This document shows, in pieces, positions 17,357 to 27,954 of a stretch of DNA of 64,000 nucleotides. The number at the start of each line of letters is the position of its first letter. Position 1 is the stretch's first letter. The notes under the pieces are model-generated. The model did not search any database, was not told the DNA's origin, and worked only from the letters and a program-made list of their open reading frames with translations. The position numbers were made by a program, and so were the translations under genes. Source of the DNA: Janthinobacterium psychrotolerans (GTDB taxonomy: Bacteria; Pseudomonadota; Gammaproteobacteria; Burkholderiales; Burkholderiaceae_D); assembly GCF_001677885.1 (NCBI RefSeq), contig NZ_LOCQ01000045.1, forward strand, positions 45,740-109,739, read 5' to 3'.

Positions 17357-18763
17357 TCAATTGAGGCGCAGGCGGCGCGGCAGCAAACCACGCAAGCCGC
17401 GCATGCGGCGCTGTTTCGGTTTCCAGTCGACCACGCCGAAGACCGGAATCTGCAGCACGTCGCTCAGGTCCTGGTCCGAACGGATGCGGCGGTCCAGCAA
17501 TTCGGCCAGCAGGGCGATGCCGCAGCCGAGCATGATACCGAGGAAAACCGACAGCAGCACGTTGCGCGCAATATTCGGGCTGTCCGGCTGGATCGGCGCG
17601 ACGGCAGGATTGAGTATGGCGATATCGGACTGTTCGGCCTGGCCTTCGATGCGCGTTTGCGACAGGCGCTGCGAAGTCACGTCGAAGGCGCGCTGGGCGC
17701 TTTCCACGTCCTTGCTCATCACGCCCATTTCATCGCGGGTGCGGTTCAGTTCCAGCACCTTGGCCTTTTGCGCGGCCAGTGCGGCGCGGATCGACGCTTC
17801 GCGCTGCTGCAGAATTTGTGCATTGTTGCCCACGCTTAGCGAGGCGGCGCGGGTCTGCTCGGCCAGGTCGCGGCGCAGCTTGTCCACTTCGGCCTTGGCG
17901 CTTTGATATTGCGGGTGGTTGCGGTCCAGGCGCTGGCCCAGTTCGGCCAGCTTGCCTTCGGCATTGCCCAGGCCCAATTTGAGGCTCTGGATCAGCGGGT
18001 TCGAGGCCACATCGGGCGATTCGGAGGTGTTGCCGCCCGACGCCATGCGCTGGCGCGAGGTCGCTTCGATCGCCTGCGACTGGGCGATCACAAGCTGCGC
18101 CGACAGGTCGTTCAGGCGGTTCGATTCCACGTCCAGGCGGTTGTCGAGACTGACGATGCCATTGTCCTGCTGGTATTTCGACAAGCGGCTTTGCGCCTGC
18201 TCCACGTTATCGCGCAGCAATTTGGTCTGGTCGTCGAAGTAGGTGGTCGCCTTGCGCATCGGATCGACCTTGAGCTGGATGCTGACCTTCTGGTATTGCT
18301 CGGCAAACGCATTCGACACGGCCGCCACGAATTGCGGGTCGGCGCCCTTGAAGCTGATGTCGACCACGCTGCTTTCGCGCGACGGCATCACTTCGAGTTT
18401 TTTCAGCAGCAGATCGGCCAGCCAGTCGCGTACCGTGCCCTTGCCTTTCGCCGCTTCGTTGAACTGGGCAATAACGGCCGGGCTGCGGGCCAGTTCGAGC
18501 TGGTCGACCACGCGCAGCGCCACGTTCTTGCTGCCGATAATGTCCACCTGGGTCGCCATGTAGCCTGGCAGCAGCTGGCCCGGCAGGGTCACGCCGGTCA
18601 GCGGATCGATGCCCTTGTAGTTCATCAGCAAGGTGCTGGTGGCCTTGTAGGTCTTTGGCAGGACCAGGCTGACGCCCAGCGCCAGCGCGACGGTGATCAT
18701 CAGGGCCAGCAAGACAATTTTCTTGCGTGCCCGCAGGATCAGCAAAAGTTGGGAGAGATTCAT
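17357..18763 (-). CDS. epsF: EpsF: chain length determinant protein (Wzz/GNVR polysaccharide co-polymerase)
   Basis: A 468-residue inner-membrane protein. Helix 1 is at residues 15-34 (KIVLLALMITVALALGVSLV), followed by a long periplasmic coiled-coil-rich domain (about 40-405) and a second helix near 410-430 (NVLLSVFLGIMLGCGIALLAELLDRR). The Pro-rich run before the second helix (NPAVAPIQPDSP) is the typical Wzz signature. The C-terminal basic tail (RRMRGLRGLLPRRLRLN) is cytoplasmic, where EpsG should dock. It sets polymer length and links synthesis to the EpsE export channel. It ends 13 bases before epsG, so it is cotranscribed. Confidence 0.93.
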   Translation of the reverse strand: MNLSQLLLILRARKKIVLLALMITVALALGVSLVLPKTYKATSTLLMNYKGIDPLTGVTLPGQLLPGYMATQVDIIGSKNVALRVVDQLELARSPAVIAQFNEAAKGKGTVRDWLADLLLKKLEVMPSRESSVVDISFKGADPQFVAAVSNAFAEQYQKVSIQLKVDPMRKATTYFDDQTKLLRDNVEQAQSRLSKYQQDNGIVSLDNRLDVESNRLNDLSAQLVIAQSQAIEATSRQRMASGGNTSESPDVASNPLIQSLKLGLGNAEGKLAELGQRLDRNHPQYQSAKAEVDKLRRDLAEQTRAASLSVGNNAQILQQREASIRAALAAQKAKVLELNRTRDEMGVMSKDVESAQRAFDVTSQRLSQTRIEGQAEQSDIAILNPAVAPIQPDSPNIARNVLLSVFLGIMLGCGIALLAELLDRRIRSDQDLSDVLQIPVFGVVDWKPKQRRMRGLRGLLPRRLRLN

Positions 18764-18805
18764 GGCAAGGCTTTCAATACTGGAAAATATGGCGCAAAGG
18801 CGCGC

Positions 18806-19594
18806 CTAGAACAGGCTTTCCTGGACATACACGACATCGTCGACCAGCAGCAGGTCGTCGTGCTTGGCCTGGATCACTTCGACCTGGCCGGCCGCATTGC
18901 GGCGCTTGATGCGCACGCCGCGTTCGGTGCCGCGCTGGGTCAGGCCGCCGCCGGCGGCCAGCGCCTGCACCACGGTCATGTTGCGCTCCAGGCGGAAGGC
19001 GCCCGGGCGCTGCACTTCGCCGTAGATATAGAAGCGCGGCGCGCGTTCGACATAGATGATGTCGTTGCCGGCCACCTCGGCATCGCCTTTCAGGTCGCCA
19101 TTGCGCACGATGTCGAGAATGTCGATCACCTCGCGCGAGGTGCTGCCCCCGCGCTTGCGGATCAGGCTGATCTGGTCGGCGCCCTCCGGATTCATGCCGC
19201 CGGCCATGGCCAGCATGTCCATCACGCTACGCTTGCCTTCCAGCGGATAGCGGCCCGGGCGGTTGACCTGGCCCAGCACCGACGCCTGCTGGCTTTGCAG
19301 GCTGGTGACGATGATGTTGACCTGCGCCTTGCGCAGGAAGCCGCCGCTCTCGAGCAGGCCGCCGAGTTTCTTTTCCGCCGCCGAGGCCGACAGGCCGCCG
19401 ACATCGACCGCGCCCACCAGCGGGAAGGTAATCTGGCCTGCCTCGCTCACGCGCGTCTCCAGGCCCAGGTCGGGATTGCCGTAGACGGAAATCTTCAGCA
19501 CGTCACCGGCGCCGAGCGGCACGTCGGCGGCCGAGGCCAGGCCGGCGGCCAGGAACAAAAAAGCCGCCATCATCCAGTTTGCGAGTCGTTTCAT
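18806..19594 (-). CDS. epsE: EpsE: polysaccharide export protein (Wza-type)
   Basis: A 262-residue exported protein with a signal peptide (MMAAFLFLAAGLASAA, cleavage near 22). It has the Poly_export domain beginning VPLGAGDVLKISVYGNPDLG, followed by SLBB repeats (VLGQVNRPGRYPLEGKRSVMDMLAMAGG; FYIYGEVQRPGAFRLERNMTVVQALAAGGG). There is no lipobox, unlike E. coli Wza; this is usual for short exosortase-B EpsE proteins. It should form part of the periplasmic or outer-membrane export conduit, together with EpsL. It sits 42 bases before epsF and 53 bases after epsD. Confidence 0.93.
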   Translation of the reverse strand: MKRLANWMMAAFLFLAAGLASAADVPLGAGDVLKISVYGNPDLGLETRVSEAGQITFPLVGAVDVGGLSASAAEKKLGGLLESGGFLRKAQVNIIVTSLQSQQASVLGQVNRPGRYPLEGKRSVMDMLAMAGGMNPEGADQISLIRKRGGSTSREVIDILDIVRNGDLKGDAEVAGNDIIYVERAPRFYIYGEVQRPGAFRLERNMTVVQALAAGGGLTQRGTERGVRIKRRNAAGQVEVIQAKHDDLLLVDDVVYVQESLF

Positions 19595-19647
19595 GATTAC
19601 TGATATCCCAGGTTAGTGCTGTTGTTGAACCACGAAATGGCCTGCGC

Positions 19648-20598
19648 TTATTTCAAGCCGGCCACGCCACGTTCATTGGCTTCATTGGTGCTGCCTGCCG
19701 GAGCTGCCGGCGCCGCTGGCGCACCCGCCGGAGCCGCGGCGGTAGCGGCCGCATCCTTGTTGAAATACTCGATCCTGGCGCTGGCGCGCAGGCGTTTCAG
19801 TTCGGCGTCGGCGGCATCCTTGCTTTTCTTGTTGGCGAGGAATTGCTCGATTTGCGGCGTGGCCGCCTCCAGGCCCACCGGCGTGTCCTTCACATCGGCC
19901 AGCGACACGAGCAGGCTGCGCTCGCCTTCGCGCACGATGAACAACTGGCCTTTCGGCATCGCCGCCAGCTTGCCGCTCAGCTCCGGCGCCAGGTCGGCGC
20001 TGGTGCGCGACACCTGGCTGCGGGCGTAGGCGATCTTGCGGCCATCGAGCCATTGCGCCACAGCTTCGAGCGACCTGGCGCCATCGATGACGGCCTTCAA
20101 TTCGTCGTTGAGCGCGCTGGTCGGCAGGATCAGCTGGCGCATGTCGAACTGCTTGCGCTGGGTGAAGAACTGCGGATGTTGCGTGAAGTACGCTTCGACT
20201 TCGGCCTTGCCCGGGCGCACGGCGGCGCCGATGCGCTTTTGCATGTAGGCCTGGGCCAGGATCAGCGCCTTGGCCCGCTCCACCGCCTGCATGACTTTCG
20301 GATCGCGATCGACTTTTTCCTTTTCCGCTTCGTTTTGCAGCAGCTGGCGGTCGATCAGCGACTCGAGCAACTGCTTGCTGGCGGCCGCCTGCTGGGCCGA
20401 CTGCACGCCGGCCCGCTGCAGCTCTTCATTGAGCTGCAGGATGGTGATTTCCTTGCCATTGACGCTGGCCAGCGACTGGCCGGGCTTTTTATCCTTGTCG
20501 CCGCAGGCGGACAGGCCGGCGGCGGCCAGCAACACCAGCGCGGCGCACAGCAGGCGTGGCGCAAGGGGGGCGCGAAGGGAGTGGGCAAAATGCTTCAA
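19648..20598 (-). CDS. epsD: EpsD: peptidyl-prolyl cis-trans isomerase-like lipoprotein
   Basis: A 316-residue SurA/PpiC-related protein of exosortase-B loci. The start is TTG at 20598: AAGGAG lies 6 bases upstream (20604-20609), and no ATG gives a sensible signal sequence. The signal peptide ends in the lipobox LSAC (LLAAAGLSAC, Cys near residue 34), so the mature protein is probably a lipoprotein. The SurA N-like region has VNGKEITILQLNEEL and LLESLIDRQLLQNEAEKEK, then a parvulin-like segment. The parvulin region is short and its catalytic residues are not obvious, so chaperone rather than isomerase activity is possible. It is the first gene of the downstream EPS operon and follows a 546-base gap. 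Confidence 0.9.
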   Translation of the reverse strand: MKHFAHSLRAPLAPRLLCAALVLLAAAGLSACGDKDKKPGQSLASVNGKEITILQLNEELQRAGVQSAQQAAASKQLLESLIDRQLLQNEAEKEKVDRDPKVMQAVERAKALILAQAYMQKRIGAAVRPGKAEVEAYFTQHPQFFTQRKQFDMRQLILPTSALNDELKAVIDGARSLEAVAQWLDGRKIAYARSQVSRTSADLAPELSGKLAAMPKGQLFIVREGERSLLVSLADVKDTPVGLEAATPQIEQFLANKKSKDAADAELKRLRASARIEYFNKDAAATAAAPAGAPAAPAAPAGSTNEANERGVAGLK

Positions 20599-21144
20599 GT
20601 GTGCTCCTTGGCAAGCAATACAAATGGATACCTCAGCGGGGGGACTCGGCTGCCGACCTGGCGCAGGCGTACGGCGCGGCGGTGGCCGAATGTTTCCTCT
20701 AATACATGGATATACATCAAACAATTAACAATCTTGTAAATATAATACACACGCCAAGACTCAACAAGCAGAATGTTTGTATAAATATCTACTGATAAGA
20801 TAAAAAAACAACTTTTTCCACCGTCTTTTTGATTGCAAATGATTATGCATCAGACGCTGGAACCATACTTGTTGATGATGAGTCGCGTTGTCTTGCTACC
20901 ATTTACGGTAACGCAACACCGGCTGGGGCAAGGCCGGAAGAGGAAGAACATGATCGCAGCCTTTCCAGGGAAAGGCAGTTACCGCAACGGGCGGAGAGGC
21001 AATCACGCGCTGGGCGCGCCTGTCGCTGGGCGACGGCGTACTCGGCAGCACGATGCACTATTTTAACGCGTATTAATACTGCACAACGTTAATTCAAACG
21101 CTATTTTTGGCAATCGCGCCATCCTGCAACGGCCGGCGCGCGCC
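20599..21144. other. Non-coding gap between the two EPS operon halves: AT-rich promoter region plus structured GC-rich part
   Basis: About 546 bases without a convincing gene. 20700-20835 is very AT-rich and lies just upstream of epsD; on the minus strand it includes TATTAT around 20745, a possible -10 element, so it likely holds the epsD promoter. 20900-21060 is GC-rich and structured. It has a perfect 8-bp hairpin GCCTTTCC/GGAAAGGC (20959-20976), a CCGGC/GCCGG pair near 20920-20939, and GGTAACGCAAC and GTTACCGCAAC segments in partial inverse relation. Short frames on the plus strand (about 75-90 codons) show no recognisable protein. It may be an untranslated leader or a binding region for an EPS regulator. 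Confidence 0.5.
20604..20609 (-). promoter_or_regulatory. Shine-Dalgarno that fixes the TTG start of epsD
   Basis: AAGGAG on the minus strand, placed 6 bases before the TTG at 20598. It is the only convincing ribosome binding site near the lipoprotein signal peptide. Confidence 0.75.
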
Positions 21145-22533
21145 TCAGTGGGCATTGTCACGCGCCAGCACCACTTTCACGGTACGCACGATAATCCACA
21201 AATCGAGCCACAGCGACCAGTTGCGCAGGTAATCGAGGTCGAAGTGGATGCGCGCCTCCATCTTGTCGAGCGTCTCGGTCTCGCCGCGCAAGCCGTTCAC
21301 TTGCGCCCAGCCCGTGATGCCGGGCTTGACCTTGTGGCGCAGCATGTAGCCCTTGATCAGCTTGCGGTATTGCTCGTTGTGCACCACCGCATGCGGGCGC
21401 GGCCCGACGATGCTCATGCGCCCCTGCAGGACGTTGAAAAACTGCGGCAATTCGTCGAGCGAGCTGCGGCGCAGGAAAGCGCCGACGCGGGTCACCCGCT
21501 GGTCGTTCCTGGTCGCCTGCACCACCGTGTCGCCATCCTCGCGTACCGTCATCGAGCGAAACTTGTAGACGACAATCTCTTCGCCATACAGGCCATAGCG
21601 GCGCTGGCGGAAAATCACCGGTCCTTTCGAGCTGAGCTTGACGGCGATGGCGATCAGCAGCATCAGTGGCAGCAGCATGACCTGGATCAGCAAGCCGAGC
21701 ACGATATCGCTGCCGCGCTTGATCATGCTGTTGTAACCGGTAAAGGGCGACTCGCGGATGGCGATCACGGGCATGCCGCCGACATTGTCGAAACGCGCCT
21801 GCATCAGGTCGAAAATATAGATATCAGGCAAAAAATAGACGGAGGCGGTCGTATCTTCGAGGTCGTCGAGCATCTTGCGGATGCGCGGCTGCGCCGAAAT
21901 CGGCTGGCTGATGAAAATCATCTTGATATGGTGTTCGCGCACATAGGCAGCGATATCGTTCATGCGTCCCAGCATCGGCTCACGCATTTTGTCGGGCCAT
22001 CGGTCATCGGTGCGGTCATCGAAAAAGCCGTGCACGTTCATGAACAGATTCGGATTGCGCGCAATCGTGGCGGCAAATTTCAGGCTGGCGTCGTTGGCGC
22101 CGATGATCACCACCGAGCGCACTTCGCTGTCGCCATCGGGACTGAAGCTGAACTTGCGCGCCGCCAGGTGGCCAGCGAGCAACACGAATGGCGTCAGGAC
22201 GAACCAGGCCAGCACCACTTCGGTATCGAAATGATAGGCCAGGCCGGAGGCCGAGCCGAGAAAGACCAGGATCAGGGCGGTGATGGTCCAGCCGATCAGG
22301 ATATCGCGCGCATAGGCCAGCATGCGTCCGCTGCGCCAGGTGCGGTAGGGATCGATGTGATGGAACACGGTCGACGAAATGAAGATCGCCAGTATCATCA
22401 GCACCAGCATATACCCGGTAAACGGCGAACCCGAGGCCACTGCCAGCAGGTACAGCAGCCCCATGATGACCAGCGGGTCGAGCACCCGTTGAAAGAAGGA
22501 AATCAGAGGAATGTCGTTGACCGTCATGTTCAT
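21145..22533 (-). CDS. Undecaprenyl-phosphate hexose-1-phosphate transferase (WcaJ/EpsB-like initiating enzyme)
   Basis: A 462-residue polyprenyl-phosphate hexose phosphotransferase. Four N-terminal helices (residues about 15-145) precede a cytoplasmic Rossmann-like CoA_binding_3 region ([18 protein letters not shown]). A re-entrant helix follows ([25 protein letters not shown]) and then the catalytic bac_transf domain: [40 protein letters not shown] and [12 protein letters not shown]. It transfers a sugar-1-phosphate, usually glucose, to undecaprenyl phosphate and so starts repeat-unit synthesis. It is 3 bases from epsL. An ATG two codons in is an equally good start. Confidence 0.93.
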   Translation of the reverse strand: MNMTVNDIPLISFFQRVLDPLVIMGLLYLLAVASGSPFTGYMLVLMILAIFISSTVFHHIDPYRTWRSGRMLAYARDILIGWTITALILVFLGSASGLAYHFDTEVVLAWFVLTPFVLLAGHLAARKFSFSPDGDSEVRSVVIIGANDASLKFAATIARNPNLFMNVHGFFDDRTDDRWPDKMREPMLGRMNDIAAYVREHHIKMIFISQPISAQPRIRKMLDDLEDTTASVYFLPDIYIFDLMQARFDNVGGMPVIAIRESPFTGYNSMIKRGSDIVLGLLIQVMLLPLMLLIAIAVKLSSKGPVIFRQRRYGLYGEEIVVYKFRSMTVREDGDTVVQATRNDQRVTRVGAFLRRSSLDELPQFFNVLQGRMSIVGPRPHAVVHNEQYRKLIKGYMLRHKVKPGITGWAQVNGLRGETETLDKMEARIHFDLDYLRNWSLWLDLWIIVRTVKVVLARDNAH

Positions 22534-22536
22534 GGT

Positions 22537-23784
22537 TTAAAACTGTACACTGCCATTGAAAGAAATGCCTTTGGCGCGATAATTGCCGCTATCGACGATG
22601 GACACACCGCTGCGCCGTTCGTGGAACAGGCGCGCGCCCAGTTGCACCTTGGGATGCGGCGCATAGGACAGGCCCAGCGAGGCGGTGCTGGTGGTGTCGC
22701 GGCCGTCGCCGGGCAAGGCGAAGCCGCTGACGGCGGAAAAATCGCGCCGTACGCGGCGCAGCTGCGCTTCGGCGCTGACCTTGGAGGTGACCGTCCAGAC
22801 GCTGCCCAGGCTGGCGCCCGTATTGAGGCTGCTGGTGACGAGGGAATTGTCGACCGAACCGAATTCACGCCAGGCCATGCCGGTGAAGCGCACCTTGCCC
22901 AGTGGCTGCCAATACACGCTGAGGCGGCCGTTTTTGCCGCTGCTGTCACGGCCGGACAGCATCTTGTTGCGGTGGCGTACCCAGCCGCCAAGAAACTCGA
23001 TCTGCGTGACGCCGCTCAGCGTCCAATAGATATTGGCCTTGATTTCATCCTGGCGATAGCCATTGCCAAACACGGCAGCGGTATTGCCGGCGCGGTTGGG
23101 ATAGCTGCCGTCGAGATTGCGCAGCTGCAGGCCCACGCGGCTGCCACTGGGCGCCAGGTAGTCCAGCCCCAGTTCGGCCGCCTCTTCGGTCCAGTTGGAA
23201 AATGCCTGTGCCGGCAAGTCATAGGTATAGCGTTCGCGTGTGTAGCCGCTGCGCACGCGCCAGCTGGGATGGAAGCGCCAGGCGCCATCGACATACTGGC
23301 GCAGTTCGGTACGCAGATTGCGCACCGTGCTCTGGAAGTCGCTGAATGGCGTCAGGGTTTGCGCATAGCTGGCGCCCGCATGGCCTTCCAGGTGATTGCC
23401 GATATGCCATTCCAGATCGGCCAGAAAATCCTTGCCGTCATAGTCGAACTGCCTGAAGCGGTTGAAACTGACCTTCGACCATTTGGCCTGGCCCGTCAGT
23501 ATCTGCCGGCCGATGGGACGGTTGAACAAAAAGCCGGCCTGCAGCAGCCGCGAGGTATCCGAACGCGGCCCGTCAAAGCCCACCAGCTGGTCCGGCAGGC
23601 GCATCAGGTTGTCGTCATAGGCGTACGTGGTGGCAACGTATGGCTTGATCGTATCGCTGATGTCGGCCAGCGCGCAGGGGCTGGCAAACGTGCCGAGCAG
23701 CAACACCACGGCCCCCATGGACGGCGCCGCAGGGAAGGCGCTGGCGACTGCTTTTTTATGTAAAAAATTCAACATGGATTTCAT
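22537..23784 (-). CDS. epsL: EpsL: exopolysaccharide outer-membrane beta-barrel protein
   Basis: A 415-residue exported protein. The ATG at 23784 (MKSMLNFLHKK) opens a signal peptide with hydrophobic core MGAVVLLLGTFASPCALA; the frame extends upstream only to a TTG. The mature part is rich in alternating strands (ADISDTIKPYVATTYAYDDNLMRLPD at the start; GSVQF-type aromatic C-terminus ending KGISFNGSVQF), as expected of a 16-18-strand barrel ending in Phe. EpsL is the putative outer-membrane pore for the polymer in exosortase-B loci. The gene lies between the CPBP protease (30 bases) and the initiating transferase (3 bases). Confidence 0.88.
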   Translation of the reverse strand: MKSMLNFLHKKAVASAFPAAPSMGAVVLLLGTFASPCALADISDTIKPYVATTYAYDDNLMRLPDQLVGFDGPRSDTSRLLQAGFLFNRPIGRQILTGQAKWSKVSFNRFRQFDYDGKDFLADLEWHIGNHLEGHAGASYAQTLTPFSDFQSTVRNLRTELRQYVDGAWRFHPSWRVRSGYTRERYTYDLPAQAFSNWTEEAAELGLDYLAPSGSRVGLQLRNLDGSYPNRAGNTAAVFGNGYRQDEIKANIYWTLSGVTQIEFLGGWVRHRNKMLSGRDSSGKNGRLSVYWQPLGKVRFTGMAWREFGSVDNSLVTSSLNTGASLGSVWTVTSKVSAEAQLRRVRRDFSAVSGFALPGDGRDTTSTASLGLSYAPHPKVQLGARLFHERRSGVSIVDSGNYRAKGISFNGSVQF

Positions 23785-23814
23785 CTCTGACAAGTTATCA
23801 GTTGACAAACAATA

Positions 23815-24477
23815 CTACCAGTAATTCCAGTACCCACCAGAAATTATCCAGACTCCCAGTACGCCATTCGTCACGCCGTGCGCGAGGATCGGCGACCATA
23901 GCGAGCCGCTATGCATGTACAACAGCGTGTAGGCGGCGCCGGCCACCATGCCGGCCAGCCACAGATGGTGTTCAATCCCGAACAGCAGCACGCTGACGAC
24001 AAATGCCCTGGCGCTGGCCAGGCGCGGCGCGCGCGCGAGGAAATCGGCGGCATCGATCCAGCGCAGCAGGAAGGAACGCCAGAACAGCTCTTCCATGACG
24101 GGCACCACCAGCGCGGCGCTGGCGATGCGCAGCAGCACCAGGCGCCAGTCGATGCGGCCATCGTCACGCGGATCGAAACCGACCGCCTTGCCGATGCTCA
24201 TCCAACTTGCGTCGAGTTGTATCCACAGCAAAAAAACAACAGTCCCGGTCAGCAAGGCCAGCGCGATGGCGCGCGCAGCGAGCGCGAACCCGGCCAGTTC
24301 GGTGTAGTGGCGGCGCCAATACAGCAGCAGGCCCGGCACGACGCCTGTCTTGAGCGCGTACAGCCAGCGCAGCTCTTGCGGCGCATGGCCCAGGCGGCCC
24401 AGCATATCGGCGAGAAAGATAAAGAACAGATAGGCCAGGAAGGGCGCCACCCGTGGCAGGACCGCGCGCTCAGCCAT
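23815..24477 (-). CDS. CPBP-family intramembrane glutamic protease, exosortase-locus type
   Basis: About 220 residues with seven to eight hydrophobic helices and the CPBP (Abi/CAAX) motifs: EELFWRSF (motif 1, catalytic Glu pair), FGIEHHLWLAG (motif 2, His), and HGVTN (motif 3). Proteases of this subfamily recur in exosortase loci and are thought to act on the lipid-embedded product or on locus proteins; their substrate is unknown. The start is uncertain. The ATG at 24477 (MAERAVLPRVAPFLAYLFF) leads straight into helix 1; upstream only a TTG (24546) is in frame. It is the most upstream gene of the minus-strand EPS locus, just past uup. Confidence 0.82.
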   Translation of the reverse strand: MAERAVLPRVAPFLAYLFFIFLADMLGRLGHAPQELRWLYALKTGVVPGLLLYWRRHYTELAGFALAARAIALALLTGTVVFLLWIQLDASWMSIGKAVGFDPRDDGRIDWRLVLLRIASAALVVPVMEELFWRSFLLRWIDAADFLARAPRLASARAFVVSVLLFGIEHHLWLAGMVAGAAYTLLYMHSGSLWSPILAHGVTNGVLGVWIISGGYWNYW

Positions 24478-24642
24478 GGCGGCGCACGCGGGGAGGCATG
24501 GAACGCGCCAGGCACCAGAGCCCGGGCTGCGTGCTTTTGAATGCAAACATGCATCCCTCGTGTAAAAAAAATAATTATATCAAGCACGACCGTTTACAGG
24601 CAAAAAATCGTGCTCTGAATTACAACAAGGGATAAATAAATA

Positions 24643-26532
<1,890 letters not shown>

Positions 26533-26649
26533 AATGAGTAAAGGTGCTCGGGCGCCGTCGCTTGCCTGCCGTCAAGCAGACAAAACAGCCGCCGATGTGG
26601 ATGAATGAAGCACGCATTGTACCGATAGTCGCGCCAGCATAGGCAGATC

Positions 26650-26680
26650 TTGCGATAACTTGCGCAGTGTCGGCTATAAT
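26650..26680 (+). promoter_or_regulatory. Putative sigma-70 promoter of tRNA-Arg
   Basis: TTGCGA at 26650-26655 and a perfect TATAAT at 26675-26680 with a 19-base spacer. The tRNA 5' end at 26716 lies about 29 bases beyond the expected transcription start. The spacer is slightly long, but the -10 is canonical. Confidence 0.6.
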
Positions 26681-26715
26681 TGCGCTCGCTTCGCCACATC
26701 GGCGAAGCCAGCGTC

Positions 26716-26790
26716 CTCCCCGTAGCACAATGGATAGTGCACATGCCTCCTAAGCGTGGGATACTGGTTCGATTCCAGTCGGGGGGACCA
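26716..26790 (+). tRNA. tRNA-Arg (anticodon CCT)
   Basis: A cloverleaf can be folded by eye. The acceptor stem pairs CTCCCCG with CGGGGGG (one G-T pair), the D arm is GCAC/GTGC, and the anticodon stem is CATGC/GCGTG with loop CTCCTAA. This gives anticodon CCT, which reads AGG. The variable loop has 4 bases, and the T arm is ACTGG-TTCGATT-CCAGT. The discriminator A and an encoded CCA end the gene at 26790. The 5' nucleotide C is unusual for a tRNA; GTC just upstream could shift the end by a few bases. Confidence 0.93.
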
Positions 26791-26817
26791 AGCCGCGGTT
26801 TTATCCGCGCGCCGCAG

Positions 26818-27954
26818 TCACGGCAGCGCTTGCAGCTTGTTGCGCCTGCGCATCAGCAAGCCGTTGAACCAGTCGCGGCAAGGCTGCTCTATCCACGCCA
26901 GGGTATGGCCCGACAGCCACACCAGCAGCACGACATAGCCGGCCATCATGGCCACACTTGCGGCGACACCATGGTCGCGGCGCAGCAGCGGCTCCATCAG
27001 CAGCAACAGCACCGGATGCAGCATGTAGACCGAATACGAGCGCTCGCCCAGCAGCTGGAAAGGGCGGCCGGCAAGCAGGCGCGACAGCGGCCCGCGGTCG
27101 CGGCACAGCGACAGGATCAGTAGCGCGAACAGGGCCGGGAAAGCAAAGCCCAGCGCCGGCCAGGCCTCGACCAGCAACAGGCCGGCGCCCGGCAGGGCCA
27201 GCAAGGCCAGCTGCACCGGAGCGCTGTCCATGCCGTCGCGCAAGCGGGCGCCGCAGCGGTCAAGGTACAGGCGCAGGTGCACCATCAGGGCGCCGAGCAT
27301 GAAGCCGGCAACGCAGCGCGCATAGCCGAAGTCATATGTCACGTCCAGGCAGCGGCCGGCAGCCAGGCAATCACGCCAGACGACGCCGGCCCAGGCCAGC
27401 AGCGCCCCGGCAACGATGGCGAACAAAAGAAACGCCGCTGTGCGCAGGCGGGCGCGGAACAGCAGGCACAGCGTTGCGAACAGCACATAGGCATAAAATT
27501 CGACGCTGATGCTCCAGCTGACGGGATTGAGGATCAGGTGGTCGAACAGGCCCATGCCATGCGTCAGGGTCAGGGTCGAGGCGACTTCGCCCCAGGTGGG
27601 CCAGTCCTGGGCCAGCATGGCCGGCGTACCGTGGCTGGCCAGGTAGCCATGGGCCATGGCCAGGTTGCGCAGTGCGCTTTTCAGATTGAGCACCAGCACA
27701 TAGGCCACACTGGCAAATACCAGCAGGGGGAACAGGCGGCCGAAGCGGCGCAGCAGGAACGGCGGCATGGCCCCGGGCCGTTCGAGCTTCTGGCTGTACA
27801 GCAGGCACATCAGGAAACCGCTCATGACAAAGAACAGGTCGACCAGCAGGTAGCCGTTGCGTATCAGCGCCAGTTGCGGGGCAAATAGCTTCAGGTGGAA
27901 CAGTGCCACCAGCAAGGCGGCCACGCCACGGCTGCCTTCGAAAGACTTGATCAT
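26818..27954 (-). CDS. Acyltransferase 3 (OafA/YrhL-type) membrane protein
   Basis: A 378-residue polytopic membrane protein with about ten helices. The N-terminus has the family signature IKSFEGSRGVAALLVALFHLKLF, with the conserved His of the first helix, then LVDLFFVMSGFLMCLLY and RRFGRLFPLLVF. Such proteins O-acylate extracytoplasmic sugars, for example exopolysaccharide or O-antigen residues. Its start overlaps the stop of the PEP-CTERM protein gene by 4 bases (ATGA), so both are translated from one mRNA. A link to the nearby EPS locus is plausible but not shown by the sequence. Confidence 0.9.
   Translation of the reverse strand: MIKSFEGSRGVAALLVALFHLKLFAPQLALIRNGYLLVDLFFVMSGFLMCLLYSQKLERPGAMPPFLLRRFGRLFPLLVFASVAYVLVLNLKSALRNLAMAHGYLASHGTPAMLAQDWPTWGEVASTLTLTHGMGLFDHLILNPVSWSISVEFYAYVLFATLCLLFRARLRTAAFLLFAIVAGALLAWAGVVWRDCLAAGRCLDVTYDFGYARCVAGFMLGALMVHLRLYLDRCGARLRDGMDSAPVQLALLALPGAGLLLVEAWPALGFAFPALFALLILSLCRDRGPLSRLLAGRPFQLLGERSYSVYMLHPVLLLLMEPLLRRDHGVAASVAMMAGYVVLLVWLSGHTLAWIEQPCRDWFNGLLMRRRNKLQALP

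Noticed and set aside
21148..23763. An 871-codon plus-strand frame across the sugar transferase and epsL
   Set aside because: Antisense shadow; it spans two well-supported minus-strand genes and has no recognisable motif.
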